DNA of 64,000 nt from CAZQQN01 sp964595485 (lineage in GTDB: Bacteria; Bacteroidota; Bacteroidia; CAILMK01; CAYYUA01). The stretch spans positions 1-64,000 of the forward strand of contig CAZQQN010000010.1 in NCBI GenBank assembly GCA_964595485.1. The letters run 5' to 3'. The notes beneath the pieces are model-generated. The model saw only the letters and a program-made list of their open reading frames with translations, did no database searches and had not been told where the DNA came from. The number at the start of each line of letters is the position of its first letter. The stretch's first letter is position 1. Below, in pieces: positions 61,998 through 64,000 of the stretch. Made by a program: the position numbers and the translations under genes.

Positions 61998-62163
61998 GGA
62001 ATATTTATTGGTAAGATTTTACTTGGCAATGGATTTTATTCAAATCCAGCGAATTGCTAAAGTGAAGATCAGTCAATTTAACCCCAAACACCTTTTATCA
62101 TTAGCCACTTTCTTATTTGGAATCGATGCCTATTTAAGAATCGCCATCCAATATCATTCCCCT

Positions 62164-62171
62164 TATATTTG
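62164..62171 (+). promoter_or_regulatory. Candidate -7 element for the prolyl oligopeptidase gene
   Basis: TATATTTG matches TAnnTTTG exactly, 37 bases before the ATG at 62209. No TTG occurs at the -33 distance. Confidence 0.4.
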
Positions 62172-62208
62172 TTGCTTAATTCACCACCTATAATATTGAA
62201 GCAAAACC

Positions 62209-64000
62209 ATGCTAATGCGCTCTAATCTTTTAATCAAGCTCATACTACCTGTAAGCTTTTTATGCTTTATAAGCTGCTCTTCCGAAAAAACGGAAAAGCC
62301 TGACATGGATTATCCCGAGCCAGTAAAAACGGATGTGGTTGATACTTATTTTCAACAAGTAGTCCCAGATCCCTACCGCTGGATGGAAAACCTGGATTCC
62401 GATACCGTGGAAAATTGGGTCAAGAAAGAAAATGAATTGTTTGACCAATACATGAGCAAAATCGGAGGCAAAAAATCCCTGAAAAAGGACTTAAAGGACT
62501 TCTGGGATTTTGCCAAATACAGCCAGCCATTCAGGGCAGGAGAAAACCAATATTTCTTTTTTAAAAACAATGGGTTGCAAGACCAGGATGTTTTGTACCG
62601 GTATCCTCAAAAAGATGCTGACCCGAAGGTTTTCCTTGATCCCAACAAATTTTCGGAAGATGGTACAACAGCCCTGACCCAAACCAGCCCCTCTCCCGAT
62701 GGCCAATATATAGCTTATGGGATTTCCCGGGCTGGTTCAGATTGGCGTGAAATCAGGATTAAGAGTACCAAGACGGGCAAGCACCTTCCTGATACCTTAA
62801 AAGAGGTCAAATTTTCGGGAATTGCCTGGGTAGACAGTGGATTTTATTACAGCCGTTATGACCGCCAGGATAGGAATATGGCAAACCGTAATAAAAACCA
62901 CAAGGTNNNNNNNNNNAATCGGTACATCACAGGATTCGGATCGTTTGGTTTATGAAAACCCACAAAAGCCTTTTGAAAACTATTATGCCCAAACCACAGA
63001 GAATGGAAGATTCCTGGTGATAACTGCTACAAAAGGCTCAAGTGGAAAAAATAGTTTAAGGGTTAAAAACCTCCGGCAGCCCGGAGAAGGGTTCAAATCA
63101 ATCATTCCGCATCATAAACACAGCTATGGCGTTATCGGGCACATAGCCGGAGAGTTGATTGTAAGGACCAATTCTGACGCCCCGAATTACCGCTTGATAA
63201 AAATCAACCCCAAGAATCCCAGCCCGGACAACCGGGAAACCCTCATCCCTGAGAAAGAAAAAGCCGTACTGAAAACAGCCGACCTTGTGGGTAACCACAT
63301 TACGGTCAAGTACATGAAAAAGGCCAAATCCAAGCTAAAGCTTTTTGACCTCCAAGGGAAACCTGAAAAAACCATAGGTTTACCCACAATGGGTAATGTT
63401 ACGGGCTTTGGCGGACGCAAACGGGATTCCACCCTGTTCTTTACTTTTGAGTCCTTTGTTGTTCCGAGCACTATCTACCACTACCACATCAAAGCTGGTA
63501 ATAAACATGTTTTCCGGCAATCAGAGGTGGATATTGATTCAGAGAATTATACGACCAAGCAGGTTAGTTATGAAAGTACGGATGGAGAAACTGTTCCTAT
63601 GTTTTTGGTCCACAAGAAAAATATAACGACCAATGGCCATAACCCAACCATGTTGTACGGTTATGGCGGGTTTAATATCACCCTTACTCCCAATTTTGAT
63701 ATATCCCGTGCTTTCTTCCTGAAGAACGGCGGTGTTTTTGCCATGCCAAACTTAAGGGGCGGTGCTGTTTATGGAGAGAGCTGGCACAAGGCTGGCATGA
63801 AGGAAAATAAACAGCAGGTTTTTGATGATTTCATAAAGGCTGGTGAAGCTTTGTTTGACCATGACTTTACAAACCCTGGCCATTTAGCCATTTCAGGCCG
63901 ATCAAACGGTGGGCTGCTGGTTGGCGCCGTGATGACCCAAAAACCTGATATGATGGAAGTTGCCCTTCCAACAGTGGGTGTAATGGACATGCTACGTTAC
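62209..64000 (+). CDS. Prolyl oligopeptidase family lipoprotein (S9A), gapped and truncated by window end
   Basis: This is a serine peptidase that cuts short peptides after proline. A lipobox 'LCFISC' (near residue 23) indicates a lipoprotein. The beginning 'VPDPYRWMENLDSDTVENW' is the standard S9A start, and propeller blades follow ('LTQTSPSPDGQYIAYGISRA'). Ten N at 62907-62916 break the sequence. After them the frame resumes one position off ('IGTSQDSDRLVYENPQKPF'), so the true gap is not 10 bases. The catalytic domain has 'PTMLYGYGGFNITLTPNF', 'FAMPNLRGGAVYGESWHKAG' and the nucleophile Ser in 'SGRSNGGLLVG' (63902-63904). The C terminus with Asp and His lies beyond the window. Confidence 0.92.
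62907..62916. other. Assembly gap (10 N) inside prolyl oligopeptidase
   Basis: Ten unknown bases. The reading frame on the two sides differs by one position, so the real gap length must be 12 plus or minus a multiple of 3 to restore the protein. Confidence 0.95.

Noticed and set aside
62008..62193. 61-codon forward frame between the BCCT and peptidase genes
   Set aside because: No domain or signal peptide; the promoter box of the next gene lies inside it.
1..64000. CRISPR array or intact IS element
   Set aside because: No regularly spaced identical repeats and no complete transposase frame were seen anywhere in the window.

Overview
The window looks like a chromosomal stretch of a Bacteroidota bacterium, most likely of the Cytophagales type. 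The evidence is: two cargo proteins with type IX secretion (T9SS) sorting domains; the Bacteroidota-specific omega-like RNA polymerase subunit and the PorD-like (DUF4835) protein in a bamD-rpoZ-coaBC-porD-recN block; the SpoIIM/DUF4129/DUF4350/MoxR/DUF58 block; a bacillithiol gene (bshB1); and repeated TTG-N18..20-TAnnTTTG promoters in place of TATAAT boxes and Shine-Dalgarno sites. One 10-N assembly gap and two isolated reading-frame lesions suggest a draft assembly. I cannot name the species.

Layout. 1-9.6 kb: a tRNA-Val gene, an AsmA-like protein with an orphan histidine kinase, a compact yicC-gmk-nadD-bshB1 operon, and a DUF2157/GDYXXLXY membrane pair. 9.6-23.7 kb: mostly reverse-strand housekeeping genes (deoxynucleoside kinase, folK, aldehyde dehydrogenase, murQ, CCA-adding enzyme, yidC, peroxiredoxin, glycosyltransferase, polysaccharide deacetylase). 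Among them, on the forward strand, are a T9SS type B secreted protein broken by one in-frame stop, an enoyl-CoA hydratase and a family 5 uracil-DNA glycosylase. 23.9-35 kb: an LpoB-like lipoprotein with its COG3014 partner, tryptophan 2,3-dioxygenase, two RDD proteins and the five-gene SpoIIM-to-DUF58 operon.

35.3-44.1 kb: bamD, rpoZ, coaBC (split by a one-base frameshift), porD-like, recN and fabI run forward to a shared bidirectional terminator facing clpC. 44.6-57 kb: a CFA-synthase-like methyltransferase, a GNAT acetyltransferase, uvrC, a secreted M43-like metalloprotease, an M20D amidohydrolase, small lipoproteins, trhO and a ceramidase-like enzyme.

57.1-60.3 kb is the only clearly accessory region. 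It holds the C-terminal remnant of a tyrosine recombinase, a perfect 10-bp palindrome, a decayed MNT nucleotidyltransferase/HEPN pair, two ~145-bp direct repeats flanking a lipoprotein/DUF2231 pair, and a long inverted repeat. A similar repeat pair flanks the small secreted-protein pair at 52.4-53.4 kb. The window ends with a BCCT transporter and a prolyl oligopeptidase that contains the assembly gap and is cut by the window edge.

I found no intact novel defence system. The most interesting signals are the decayed recombinase-MNT/HEPN island, the two repeat-bracketed modules, the probable leaderless promoters and the two gene lesions.
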